Positions 45,713 to 57,309 of a stretch of 64,000 bases of DNA are shown here, piece after piece (positions within the stretch are counted from its first letter, which is position 1; the number at the start of each line of letters is the position of its first letter). A program made the translations under genes and the position numbers. The notes under the pieces were generated by a model that was not told the DNA's origin, searched no databases, and worked only from the letters and a program-made list of their open reading frames with translations. Source of the stretch: Gerris lacustris (lineage: Eukaryota; Arthropoda; Insecta; Hemiptera; Gerridae); NCBI GenBank assembly GCA_951217055.1, contig OX578280.1, positions 5,456,001 through 5,520,000 on the forward strand. Reading direction: 5' to 3'.

Positions 45713-46168
45713 TTTGGATTCTATGACTAAATATAAGAATATTTTACTCATGGAAATTTTACGCTCCGAGCATTAGTTTGCCGTCTAGACAGCACTGAAC
45801 CTGCTAAAATTGAAACTTTAAGTCCATTTTACAGCTAAACTAATGGATTTAGGGAATAAATTAAAGATACATAAAGTTCACATTTTTGGTCTAAAATACA
45901 TACCTTATTAGTAACTGTTATTTGCCAAAAAAAAGTGTTCAGCGGGGCTAAAAACGTGAAAAAATACGAATAATGCCTTTTTTTAGATTGGATTTGGATT
46001 TGACGTCAAAAAATAAGATTTTCTTTCCTATTTCCATTTGTTTAGCTGTAAACTGGACTTAAAGTTTCAATTTTAGCAGGTTCAGTGCTCTCCAGACGGT
46101 TAACTAATGCTCAGAGCGAAAATTTCCAGGATTAAAACTTCTCTTTTTTAGCCATAGAATCCAATACA
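45713..46168. mobile_element. Foldback element, ~450 bp
   Basis: Ends TTGGATTCTATG and CATAGAATCCAA. Arms share GCACTGAACCTGCTAAAATT and its complement and TTACAGCTAAAC/GTTTAGCTGTAA. Loop near 45900-45990. No open frame. Confidence 0.75.
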
Positions 46169-46249
46169 TATTTCCGTCTGGCTATATAATGATACCACTT
46201 TTTGGAAATTTCGAAAAAAATATTATTTTATTTTTTATTGACAAAATAC

Positions 46250-46884
46250 GTTTTGCTTCCGAGCTTACCGAAGGTAACGGAAGCTATGTGATCGTTTCGA
46301 AGAACGAAAATATTTTAGGTGTCCGATTTCAAAAATTCCAAGACAGAAATCCGTTTCAGACTTCAGGGAACATTTTTGGTTCCGTGTCTGTCTGTCGGTC
46401 CGTCGGTCTGTCGGTCTGTCGGTCTGTCGGTCTGTCGTTCGATTTTTGCGAACCAACATAACTTAAAAACTACACGTCCGAGTTTAATGAAATTTAGATG
46501 GTAGGTCATAATTAGCCCATTGTTGGTCCCATATAAGTTGCAACCTTCTGCGCTTATTTGTTTCTCTTCCACATGCGCACAAACATACATCTATTTACAC
46601 CTATAGCTTCAAAAGTACTTACCTGATTTGTATAAAACTTTTACAGTTTATCGAAAGTAACCCGCAGATATCTCAAGATTAATTTGAACCGTCTGCGCTC
46701 TTTAACTTTTGCTAAATGATACTTTAATTCATGTACAAATTTAAACAATTTTGACAGATTAAAAAACGGGGAAAAAATTAAACAAATTATACAACAATGG
46801 CTCGTAAAAAAAGCATAAAACCAATACATTACGTGGATAGGATGCGAGGAAGCTGTTTGCCACACCAATTGGCAGTCTATTTTT
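46250..46884 (-). repeat. R1 copy, second subfamily
   Basis: Both ends match R1 (TTTTGCTTCCGAGCTTACCG and GATGCGAGGAAGC...GGCAGTCTATTTTT), but ~400 bp of the body differs from the 48-kb type and matches 4.43-4.57 kb. The tract is CTGTCGGTCCGTCGGTCTG at 46386-46440. Confidence 0.85.
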
Positions 46885-46941
46885 ATAACTATGATCTTTT
46901 CAAATAATTAGTTGTTTTGACTGAGATTTTGTGGTACCACT

Positions 46942-47209
46942 TCATAATTATGACTAGAGAGGTTGGTAGAAAGTTACACAACAATATTGTCACCACAATT
47001 TTTATTACACATAAACTCACAAACGCGTTTCGACAAATAACATCATCTTCAGTGTGTGTTAACTTAGTAAGGGTTAACCCTTGCTAAGTTAACACACACT
47101 GAGGATGATGTTATTTGTCGAAACGCGTTTTTGAGTTTATGTGTAATAAAAATTGTGGTGACAATATTGTTGTGTAACTTTCTACCAACCTCTCTAGTCA
47201 TAATTATGA
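46942..47209. repeat. Near-perfect 268-bp palindrome with hammerhead-like motifs
   Basis: Arms of 134 bp meet without a loop at GGGTTAACCC (centre 47075/47076). I count about five mismatches. Each arm contains CTGA(G/A)GATGATG, TTATTTGTCGAAACGCG (CTGAGGA at 47099-47105), the CTGANGA...GAAA pattern. No coding. Confidence 0.9.
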
Positions 47210-48185
47210 TCTTTTCGATGTATTTATATGGTTGTAGTCCGGTTCAGTGTCAAAAAAATACTTTATCAGAAGTTTGTTTATGTGTTTTGAGAATATCAGA
47301 CCCAAAGGATAGTTCAAAGTAAGCTTTTTAGCATTTTAAAAAACACCATCAATAGGGTACTACTTAAACTATACAGGGTTGCCTACGGACCCTCGCTGTG
47401 TGCTCTGTGTGCTCGTGTGTGCTGACTAGCACACACTTGACCTGTTAATTTTGTTTTTGGCAATATAAATTTTTAGTTAATTTTCATCCTAGGAAATTCC
47501 ATAAGTTTCTTCTATATAATTTCTATTTAAAGAAAGTTTGTCAACTTGTTAGTTTCAAGGTTTTGTTGAGACCCTGTTATCATCAATCTGATTTTTAATT
47601 AAGGTTAAAAGTAAAACACTTTGGGAAACAGTAGTTAATGTTGTCTAATGGGAATTATAGTGTTGAAACATTACATTGTTGAAATTAATTTGATATAACT
47701 GAAAACACAGGAAAGTTGTAATATCTTGAAAATCCCAGTCTCAGTAATCGAAGAGCTACTTTTCTTTAAAGTGAATTTCCTTCTGAAATTAGCTTTAGGT
47801 AGGAATTAACAGCCCACGTCTCTCACAATTAAATGTAAACTAATTCAATTTGAAGAGATCCTCAAAGACTTGGGATGCAACTTGAGACGGAGTTCATTTT
47901 ATTTTTAACTTGACAAACCGACACTCGAAATTGTAGTAAAAATAAATACAGATTCTCACAATGTTAATTGATAATCGGACATTGTTTTATTATTTTTATG
48001 TATAACTGCCCTTCATCCCGCAATTCGTGAGGGGTTCATGCTATTAACCCTAGAATACTAACCATACTTTGATGGCGCTTAACACTAACCTTCGTCATTT
48101 TTAAGAGGATTGTATTATAACGTTTTGTTATTATTTTTTTAATGTCTTATGTTTCAATTTTAAATTTTACTTTCCCTTTACTACC
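47210..48185. other. About 1 kb with nothing recognised
   Basis: AT-rich; a short GTGTGCT/AGCACAC hairpin near 47405-47435. Confidence 0.5.
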
Positions 48186-49336
48186 TATAGTAGTAATAGT
48201 ACATTACGCGTCGAGTGCGGAAAGTAGTATATTGCATGCGAGGGTGGAGTTTGCACCCGAGCGACAGCGAGGGCAGTAAAACCACAAAAGCAATGCAAAA
48301 TGCCGTTTTCGCACGAGTTGCGTACCGTACTTTATCTACGATTGTTAGATATAAATAATAAATACAGAAAAAATAGACTGTCAATTAGTGTGGCACATAG
48401 CTTCCTCGCATCCTATCATGTACTTTATTGTTAAATTAACATTAAAATTATTGTTATATTGTTTATTGGGTAAAAACTATTAATAGTTTTAGCGATCTTT
48501 AACACTTCATAGCGGTGTCGCTGTTGGTTTTACTAAAAAATTGTATTTTAAAAAAATGTTTGTCTCATTGAATAGATGGAGTAAGATTTTTTCCCCGACC
48601 TAAAATTCCAATTTTAAATTTGAAGTTCAGGTTTACGCAAGGGTTGCTCGTGAACGCTTGGACGGATAACGTTGTCCAACGAACTCGTCCTGGGCATTGG
48701 TAAAATGAACATGTCTATTAAATTTCATCAAAATCGGTCGACATTTACTCAAGTTATCGTCGCACGTTTCATAATTCGCGGACACACAGACAGATAGACA
48801 GACAGACAGACAGACAGACACGAGACCAAAAATGTTTCCTGATGTCTGAAACGGATTTCTGTCTTGGAATTTTTAAAATCGGAGGCATAAAAGTTTTTCG
48901 TTTTCAAAAGTGAACACAATGCTTCCGTTACCTTCGGTAAGCTCGGAAGCAATAAACTAGCTGTATGTAAGTTCGTATCTCTCTCTTGATAAAGATGGCA
49001 TTAATTCATGAGTTGTATTTTTTGCCGAATTAATTATTTCTAGAGGAGTATTATTCTCCACATTTTCGTCAGTCACTTGATTCACTCATTGTTTTTCACT
49101 AAAAACTGGATATAAACAGGGACTCTAATAAAAGAACAGCCAATTAGTTATGTTAAATGTAAATAAACTCGCTTATCGTGCGTAATTCCTCTTTTTTACC
49201 GCCCTAGGGTAGTAAAGAAGAGGAATTATTCAGAACTATGAGAAACGCATGCGCAATGAATACAAGTACGTAAAGAATCACTTTCTACGCATCTAAACAG
49301 AGATACAATGTTTATATTTCGTATCAATCGTAGATA
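48186..49336 (+). repeat. R4 copy interrupted by R1
   Basis: R4 sequence at 48186-48367 resumes at 48956-49336, including the CCGCCCTAGGG palindrome arm. Comparison with the uninterrupted copies at 8.7 and 52.3 kb places the R1 insertion precisely. Confidence 0.85.
48368..48955 (+). repeat. R1 reference copy, full-length, nested in R4
   Basis: About 585 bp from AAATAGACTGTCAATTAG to CTCGGAAGCAA. Layout: unique 5' part, TCGTCC...CATCAAAATCGGTC block, (CAGA)n tetranucleotide tract at 48785-48822, then the end hairpin with GCTTCCG/CGGAAGC arms around TTACCTTCGGTAA. No coding. A hairpin end, an internal tetranucleotide microsatellite, tandem copies and no obvious target duplication resemble non-autonomous Helitron/Helentron-type elements (DINE-1/MINE-like); this is an inference. 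Confidence 0.85.
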
Positions 49337-49600
49337 AATGTATTGTTTTCACCAAAAAATATTTGACTCGAGATTTCAACGGAATTATCCGTTTTAGGTG
49401 TTTTTAAGACCTTCTGAGTGGTTTTCAGCATGACGTCTGTATGTATGTGTGTTATCACCGTAGCGCCCAAGGTATTTAACCTAGAGAGTTGAAACTTGGC
49501 AGAAAAATCAGTCCTTACCTGTAGTGGTGCCGCCCAAAAAATCAACATTTTACGCCATCTTGAACCCAGTTTGCTTGCCTTAAGCCTTAAGGAACTTTGT
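49335..49600 (-). repeat. R3 dispersed repeat copy
   Basis: Minus orientation of the 54.05-54.3 and 59.67-59.95 kb copies: CCGGGCGGCACCACTACAG, AAGTTTCAACTCTCTAGG, ACCACTCAGAAGGTCTTAAA. No open frame of note. Confidence 0.75.
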
Positions 49601-49609
49601 TCCAAAAAT

Positions 49610-50364
49610 ATATAACTCTCAGTTCAGTTTAGGCAACGTTTCGACCTCACCGGTCCTTATCAAGCCTAGTTTGAATCTCGTAGACGTAATATCTGTTTCA
49701 ATTTTTGTCTGCTAACAGACAATTCTACAAATTTGTTTTGTTTAGTCCCATATTATATTATAGTTGGTAAGTAGTGTCTTCCTTACTGTATGTTTTACAT
49801 GAAATGGTTTCACTTTACCGAAGTTTCAAGTTTCATGAAACCAGTTTCATTAGTGTGCACTCACCCTAAACGATATAGAGTAAGCAAGTAAAACTAACCA
49901 GTAGAACGTTTTTTTCAATAAATCAATTAACCTTACTTTTTTTGTGTTATATTTTTTCTAGCTCACTCCATCAATTAGTTCCTTATAATTGGTTTTCCCG
50001 CCCTGTATACAAGTAAACTTACTGGGTATAATCAAATTAAAAAAACAAAACAAAAAAACAAATTTATAATTTACTGAAGCATCATAAATCAACAAGGTTT
50101 TCCTCTTTTTGTATGATTTATAAAAAAAGCAAATTATTCGATAAATTGCAATTAACAAAAATAAAAAATATATATAAAAGGCAATTAAATATTTAAAATT
50201 TAAAAATATTAATCTACCCTACAATTATGATTGAACATAAATAAAGAGTACAATGTAAATATTGCTAAGATATAAATTAAATTCGTTTTATATCTTCAAA
50301 TTTTAGTTGATTAAATTCTAAAATAATTGAAGCGAGCTTCTTACATTCAACAAAATATGCATAT
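49610..50364. other. AT-rich, nothing recognised
   Basis: A fragment AACGTTTCGACCTCACCGG near 49635 resembles the Penelope motif weakly. Otherwise no feature. Confidence 0.45.
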
Positions 50365-50640
50365 TGTCTGTCTGCCTGTGTGTAACGATTACGTGTCCGA
50401 CGATAACTTGAGTAAAAGTTGACCGATTTAGTTGAAATTTAGTATACATGTTCCTTTTACTAATACTCAGGTTAAGTTTTTTGGACAGCGTTATCCGTCC
50501 AACAGTTCGCGCGCAACGCTCGCGTAAACCTGATTTTTAAATGTAAAATTGGAATTTCAGGACGGAAAAAAATTCTATCATCACCTATTCGATGAGACGA
50601 ACATAATTTTTAAATAACATTTTTTAGTGAAACTAAATAC
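50365..50640 (-). repeat. R1 copy, old and truncated
   Basis: TGTCTGTCTGCCTGTGTG, GACGATAACTTGAGTAAA and CGTTATCCGTCCAAC identify it; ends are lost. Confidence 0.7.
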
Positions 50641-51034
50641 ATATCTCTAAAATTATTAAAGCGGACCTAAACGTTTAAAATAGAGAAAGCAACCTTTTTA
50701 CCAATATCTTACGTTCCAACGTAACGATAATTTCAAACGTTTTATTAACATTCCTATATCTTATTGGAGAATTTAACTGTATTCCATAATATTTGAGCAT
50801 GAAATATTAGCTTCTACCATAATTGAAAGAATATATTTATAAAAAAAAAATATCCTTTCTAATGTCTGTAAGCATTATTTATGCATAAATATTTGATTAA
50901 TTACTTTTTTATTTTACATGAAAAAATCGATGATCAAAAAATATTTTGATTATTACTTCGAAACTAGTAATAATGGAATTAAAAAAAATAAAATTGCTAA
51001 GCCTGTTTTCAAAATATTAACTCATTATCAATAA
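50641..51034. other. AT-rich, nothing recognised
   Basis: No supported feature. Confidence 0.5.
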
Positions 51035-51535
51035 GGTACCTGAGTGTAGTGGTGATGACTAATAAGTCTAGTTGAAACCTGATAAGTACATGTGATGAAA
51101 TAGTGATGACTAATTTGTAATTAGTCTAGTTGAAAGTTGAAACCTGATATGTACATGCGATAAAATGGTGATGACTAATTAGTAATTAGTCTAGTTGAAA
51201 CCTGATATTATGTACATGTGATGAAATAGTAATCACTAATTAGTAATTAGTCTAGTTGAAACCTGATATTATGTACATGTGATGAAATAGTGATCAATAA
51301 TTAGTAATTAGTCTAGTTGAAACCTGATATTATGTACATGTGATGAAATAGTGATCACTAATTAGTAATTAGTCTAGTTGAAACCTGATATTATGTACAT
51401 GTGATGAAATAGTGATCACTATTTAGTAATTAGTCTAGTTGAAACCTGATATTATGTACATGTGATGAAATAGTGATCACAAATTAGTAATTAGTCTAGT
51501 TGAAACCTGATATGTAAACGTGAGTTTAATGGTGA
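51035..51535. repeat. 61-bp tandem repeat, about eight units
   Basis: Unit GTGATCACTAATTAGTAATT-AGTCTAGTTGAAACCTGATA-TTATGTACATGTGATGAAAT-A. Inner units are nearly identical; the first and last are diverged or lack the TTA of GATATTATG. Confidence 0.92.
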
Positions 51536-52302
51536 TAACAAATTAGCTTAATTAAAAACTGTTTGTATTTTTAATGATGAAAATTACTTTTTTTTATGAG
51601 ATGATTAAAGATATTTATGATGATTACAGATATTTTGAGGTTGAATTTGTTTTATCACCATAATTTATGACTTTAGCTCAACTGTAATATTTTAAAATGT
51701 CAAATTTATTTCAGTGTGGGTTTTGGAAGTCGGGGGAAAACAGGCAGATTGACATCTGGAGTTATGACAGTCTATTTACGGCTTCCTTTACAAATTATGT
51801 AATCCATTTAAGTTCTGTAACAATATTATGTGAAAGGTGACAATATCTACACTAATATGAGATAATACATTAACGAGAGAAGGAAAATATAGGGCCCCAG
51901 CAAAGTGGGTCGAGGATAGGTGCTATACAAGAAAAGAAATTTGTTGCTGACCCAAATACCTTCAAAGTTTTTGTTCTCCCTTGTGCCATATATTTCCTTC
52001 AGATCCTTTGCTATTTTCCTAAATATTCCTTCCTTTAAAATGTTTCGACTTGTAACGACCCTATGAGGGAATATTACGAGGAAAACCCTGATATACTACA
52101 CCCTTAATATGTTTTACATGTACCGCATAAATTCATTTTTTATTTTCTTTTCCAAGTAAAAAAATGACACAATATGTTAACAATCACATACCGACTTTTT
52201 TAACCAAAAGACATAAAGTGCTTAACGTACTGGCTTGATCTAAATATCTAAACAAACTATATATCTTCGTTATAGTTCGATTACCAGAGATGTGAGACAT
52301 AT
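51536..52302. other. Non-coding
   Basis: No gene, repeat or RNA recognised. Confidence 0.5.
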
Positions 52303-52880
52303 TTTATCTACGATTGATACGAAATATAAACATTATATCTCTGTTTAGATGCGTAGAAAGTGATTATTTACGTACTTGTATTCATTGCGCATGCGCGTCT
52401 CTTAGTTCTGAATAATTCCTCTTCTTTACCACGCTAGTGCGGTAAAGAAGAGGAATTCTTCAGCTTTACGCACGATTAGCGAGTTTGTTTACATTTAACA
52501 ACACTAATTTGCTATTCTTTTATTAAAGTAACTGTTTATATCGAGTAAATAGTGAAAAACAATGAATGAAACAAGTGGCTTTGACGAAAATGTAGAGAAT
52601 AATGCTCCTCCAGAAATAATTAATTCGGCAAAAAATACAACTCAAGATTAATGCCATCTTTATCAAGAGAAGAGATACGAACTTACATACAGCAAGTTTA
52701 TTTATTTCTGTATTTATTATTTAAATCTAACAATCGTAGATAAAGTACGGTACGCAACTCGTGGGAAAACGGCATTTTGCATTGCTCGTGTGGTTTAACT
52801 ACCCTCGCTAACGCTCGGGTGCAAACTCCACACTCGCATGCAAAATGCTACTTTCCGCACTCGACGCGTAATGTACTTTT
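52303..52880 (-). repeat. R4 dispersed repeat, inverted copy
   Basis: Minus orientation relative to 8.7 kb. The palindrome AATTCCTCTTCTTTACC / GGTAAAGAAGAGGAATT lies at 52414-52457, and the second hairpin with loop CCCTCGCTAACGCTCGGG at 52800-52820. Confidence 0.8.
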
Positions 52881-52978
52881 ACATCGAGTATATGTGAAAA
52901 TTGGCCCTATTCATGCTCATGTGTTGATAGAAACATGGGAAAAAAACTCAAAATAGGCAATGGAGCAATATCTGAGAT

Positions 52979-53090
52979 TCTACAAATCTAGTGAGCCAAA
53001 TATTCACGGCAATAGAACTATAGATTGAAGCTTTCAATCTTCAATCTATAGTTCTATTGCCGTGAATATTTGGCTCACTAGATTTGTAGA
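52979..53090. repeat. Perfect hairpin, 52-bp arms, 8-nt loop
   Basis: Arms 52979-53030 and 53039-53090 pair without mismatch by my reading; the loop is 53031-53038. No R-family sequence is involved. Confidence 0.92.
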
Positions 53091-53141
53091 TAAGATTAAA
53101 AGCTTGGATTCGGGGAATTTGTATTGGTAACGACAGAGAAA

Positions 53142-53228
53142 ACTGAGTATAGCTCAGTTGGTAAGAGCACCTGTAACGGATTAATAGGAGGACCCATGGT
53201 TCGAGTCCCGGTGCGGGGGTCTATTTTT
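53142..53228 (+). other. tRNA-like sequence with pol III boxes, probable pseudogene
   Basis: A box TAGCTCAGTTGG (53150-53161) and B box GGTTCGAGTCC (53198-53208) are canonical, and TTTTT follows at 53224-53228. The D stem GCTC/GAGC is good, but the acceptor ends do not pair and the T stem is poor, so a working tRNA is unlikely. It may be a SINE head. Confidence 0.55.
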
Positions 53229-53504
53229 CTTTGTATGTCTCCCGTAGTTATTGATAATTATAATTTGATTTAAAGTAAAATTTAATCTTTCCGTTGTATA
53301 AATATAACCAAAAACCTAAAAATTTAAAAAAGGTTGTCCTATAAATGTCACAAACAGCACCAACCGGAGAAAAGTCACGCGCCAGAGAATACACATCTTA
53401 AGAGGAGGGGGGGGGGGGATAATTTGTGCCACAATACAACTCTAAACCACTGCCAAACATGAAAATCAACAATAACAAATAACAAAAAAATCCGCTATGG
53501 GGTA

Positions 53505-53645
53505 CCTCGGGACTTTCCCTCACTTCGGAGGCCACCAAAATGGCATCTCCTCCTGCGAAGCTGCAGGAGGAAACAGCATTGGACGCGGTCAGTACTTGGA
53601 TGGGTGACCGTTTTGAACTAACTGATTTTATTATCATTCATAAAA
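53505..53645 (+). repeat. 5S rRNA-derived repeat, copy 1
   Basis: CAGCATTGGACGCGGTCAGT and ACTTGGATGGGTGACCG match the 3' half of metazoan 5S rRNA, including internal promoter box C. The upstream part is unrelated and contains a hairpin CTCCTGCGAAGCTGCAGGAG type (GCGAAGC at 53555-53561). Resembles a 5S-derived SINE or chimeric pseudogene. Confidence 0.7.
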
Positions 53646-54330
53646 AAACAAACAAAAAAAAAACTTTTATATATTTTATTTAATTATTTGAAGTTTGGCG
53701 GTATTTTGACAGATGGAAACAAACTTTGACGTCATCAAAATTATCGCACTAATAAATAATTATATTCGCTTATAACTTTTAAACTAATTAATGGAATTTC
53801 ATCGGGTTTTTTAAATTTGTTCCTTAATTTTTTTCCGGTTCCAACGATATGCCATATGTCAAAAACGTATTTATACTTTCGGTATTATTAACCGTCAAAG
53901 TTAAAAAATTCAAAAATTGATAACTTCAAAATAGCGGCCATTATCAAAATGAAATTTGGTGGGCTTGTTTTTCATACAGGGAGGTACATCCGTGCCAAAT
54001 TTCAACTCGATCAGGACCATTTTCGATTTTTTTAATATTTTTGCTGACTCAGAAAACTTGGTTAAAGATGGCGGAAAAAGTTGATTTTCCGGGCGGCACC
54101 ACTACAGATAAGGACTGATTTTTTTGCCAAGTTTCAACTCTCTTGGTTAAATACCTTGGGCGCTACGATGATAACACACATACATACAGACGGCATGCTG
54201 AAAACCACTCAGGAGGTCTTAAAAACACCCCAAAACAGCTAATTCCGTTGAAACCACGGAAAAAAATGTTTGGGTGAAAAACAATACTTTTCCTACTATA
54301 GGTAGTGAGGAAAAGTAATAACAATATCCA
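53646..54330 (+). repeat. R3 dispersed repeat copy
   Basis: Best shared part is 54050-54325 (CCGGGCGGCACC, CAACTCTCTTGGTTAAATAC, CACTCAGGAGGTCTTAAAA, TTTTCCTACTATAGGTAG). The first part (TTTATACTTTCGGTATTATT at ~53867) recurs at 59.57 kb. Confidence 0.7.
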
Positions 54331-55470
54331 AAAAAATTGTCTAACAAAAAAATATAAACAAATTTAGCAGGAAATTCCCAAGTAAAACAAAAAATTAAAG
54401 GGTCCGTGGTTCGATCCCCCAAGGGGTAACAATTTTTTTCACCACCACCCTCTGCAAAAGGGTTTCGAAAAGGATCTATGAAACCCTAAAAGAAGCAAAA
54501 ACAAATTCAGTATAATGTACACAAAAGCATAATGTAAAAGCCAACAGTGTTCAAAAAAATACTCTACAGCACTCAGTAAAATAAAATGTTCATATAATAA
54601 CTTGATAACATTCAGTTAAACAAATATCCGTACAACGCGCAACATTCTAATGTCTAAATACAGAGATATAAGCCTTTATTTATACGAAATATTTACAGTT
54701 AAATTATTCTAATAAAATCATTTAATTTTAAGAATTAAATTGAATTCAATAATCAATAAGATTCTTGATGAGAAAGGGCAGCTGTTAAGCCAACCCTTTT
54801 CAATTCCAGATATAATTAGCTAAATATCTGGACAATTCTAGCAACAAGTGTTATTATTATGCATGTTGATGCATTCTAATTAAATTTTATGCAAAGTTAA
54901 CGAAGGTAGTTAAGTTTAATAGATGGTTACTTTTACAAAATCTTTAATGGTTATTAATAATCTAATAATAATTATTACAATAGTATTGTACAATGATTCC
55001 TTAACGTTCTTATATTCAATTAAGTTTAACCTGGGGAAACCAAGTTTAAGGATTCGAAGTGAAAATGTTATGATTTCAATCCTCCGCATCGGTACTAACT
55101 TGAACTGGAACGAAATCTAAACAGGTGACGTTAAAGGTCAACATCAAATCTGTGCAAACCTAGCCCTCATGAATTTAATGGTTGAATAAACTTTGACTGG
55201 AACTTAATTAAACAGGCCACTGCATAGGAATTAGAATAGGAGATACCTGGGTCGCGTTTAGATGATATTCTGTAATATTCAACTTGATTTCAAAATGTAT
55301 TTTTGTATCTATTTTCATGCTTGAAAATAAGTGATGAAGAGAAGTTTCATTATGGAATAGGGCCAAATTATAACAGCAAATAATTAAAGTGAAATAGGTA
55401 ATCCAACCGCTTAAATTTAAATGCTAGTGGGCAATTAAACTTAATTCAATAAACAATAAAATACTTTGCG
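54331..55470. other. Non-coding
   Basis: GTGGTTCGATCCCCC at 54406-54420 is B-box-like and is followed by a T7 run, perhaps a tRNA remnant. A diverged copy of the 181-bp repeat start (AAAGGGCAGCTGTTAAG) lies at 54774. No gene. Confidence 0.5.
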
Positions 55471-55835
55471 GGAAAAGGGCAGCTGTAATTTCAAATTTAC
55501 CATTAGATTGAAAATCATGATTTAGTTCAGTTTTCATAATTTTACAGTTGAAGAAAGTTAATTCTACTTATTTAGGGAAACTCATTATGTTCTTGGCATA
55601 TTTTCATAAACTGCAGACTTGGTTAACTCCGTAATTACTAGGCTTAAAGAGGGAAAAGGGCAGCTGTAATTCCCAATTTACCGTTAGATTGAAAATCATG
55701 ATTAAGTTCAGTTTTCATAATTTTACAGTTGAAGAAAGTTAATTTTACTTATTTATGGAAACTCATTATATTCTTGGCATATTTTCATAAACTGCAGACT
55801 TGGTTAACTCCGGAATTACTAGGCTTAAAGATATC
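55471..55835. repeat. 181-bp tandem duplication
   Basis: Two copies beginning GGAAAAGGGCAGCTGTAAT at 55471 and 55652 with few differences. Confidence 0.9.
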
Positions 55836-55941
55836 TTGATTCGGTGACTTCTAGTATTTTTCCAATTTTGTTGCTATGTAGTTCTACCAAGAATTACATA
55901 GCAGTATTAAAGTTCTTAAGCTTTCACGGTTACAATTATAA

Positions 55942-56196
55942 TGAAGTTCTATGTGTTTCGGTGGTAACCTCGTCTCGAAGAGTGTACGTCCCAACGTTTC
56001 GCTCCTAATGGTGGAAGCTTCTTCAGGGGTGTTCATGGTATCCTTAGTTTATGTGTTCATGGAATCCTCAGTTCACACCTGTCTTATACTAAGGACACCA
56101 TGAACACCCCTGAAGATGCTTCTAACATTAGGAGCGAAACGTCGAGGCGCACACCCTTTGAGACAGTGGTCACCACCGGAAGACCTAGAACTTCAT
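55942..56196. repeat. Inverted pair with hammerhead-like motifs, Penelope-type
   Basis: Arms 55942-56048 and 56088-56196. The right arm holds CTGAAGA (56110-56116), a GCTTC...GGAGC stem and GAAACGTC (56136-56143), the left its complement. Arms are diverged by eye, perhaps 20%. No RT sequence between them. Confidence 0.7.
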
Positions 56197-57309
56197 TACA
56201 TGGCAGTAAATAGCACAATTAACGTTCTCCATTTTTTTTCTTTTGGCCACAGAAATTATCCTTTTTGTAAATGTTATATACACTTGAATGAAGATGATAC
56301 TACTCACTAACCCCGTTTCACCTATTACTGGTTTTGGCACACCTAAGTCTTATATGAAGTATTATTATGGTTTAATTGAATCTAGAACCTTTTGTTCTTT
56401 TAATATAAATCCTCCTGTTAAACAGCTGATACTGCTTGTTAGAAAATAAATTAGATTGGAGCCACTTCAATGTTATCAGTAGGAAAGAATGAGGTTAGTT
56501 TACTGCAAACCACACAAATTAAATTCGTTTCTTTAGTCGGTTACATGATTAGTGAAGTCCGAAGTGCTGATACTGCGTCTGGCATTAGCCTCGGGTCTTT
56601 ATCCGATTAGACGTTGCCTTGTCCAATGGGGTTGAAGAGGGACTTCTGCGATAAAACCCTGTGATGTCCTGTTTACCTTCACGCCAATGCCGAAGCTCTC
56701 AACAATCTACTACTCTAACACTCGAAATCCTCAAACCTCCAGTGAGGGGAAAACTCCAGAGTAAACTTAGAGGGGGGGGGGGGCGAGCCGCTAACTCAGT
56801 TTATCTCAGACAACCCGCTACTAGGGATTGGGGGGAAAATAGGGGGGTTTTTCATCAATAGTGTCAACAATAATCATTTCGGTTGACACGAGTAAAGAAC
56901 GCCCGGAGGAAAGAGGCAATAGTCAACCTGAAAAAAGCTTTTAATCATTTCTTCAAACCAAATCAAAATCCGGACTACCACAAATTTAAAATCAAATAAA
57001 CGAGCAATTAAATTATATCCAATCAGAAAAACAAAACAAACCACAAACTACGCTCTAAGCCATTAATTATTTGCTAAAATATAAATTGCTTTTAGATAAC
57101 AGTAATAAATTAAAGATGAAACACATTAGAAGGAACTAAAACAAACTGTTTTATTTAAATTAAACCACTCATAGGATTAAATCTATAATTACTAATAAGT
57201 CATCTAAATATCGTAGTATTCAGTTTCAGTCAGGGAAATTCACTTATACTCCAATTATAGACCAGCAGATAAAATGCAAGAAAGTGTCTGAGTGATCAAG
57301 CTAGAATTT
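56197..57309. other. Non-coding with a GC-richer patch
   Basis: 56580-56860 is GC-richer, with G11 and G6 runs, and reads open for 66 codons without family resemblance. The rest is AT-rich. Confidence 0.5.

Noticed and set aside
49630..49675. Further Penelope-type motif
   Set aside because: The core reads CTTGATAAGG instead of CTGANGA and it stands alone without a second arm.
44050..51535. CRISPR-like regular repeats at 44.1 and 51.0 kb
   Set aside because: Units are contiguous, with no variable spacers, and the DNA is clearly eukaryotic.
54396..54430. tRNA gene
   Set aside because: Only a B-box-like GGTTCGATCC is present; no A box or cloverleaf.
56661..56861. 66-codon protein in the GC-rich patch
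   Set aside because: Interrupted by G homopolymers and no recognisable domain; probably a repeat fragment.
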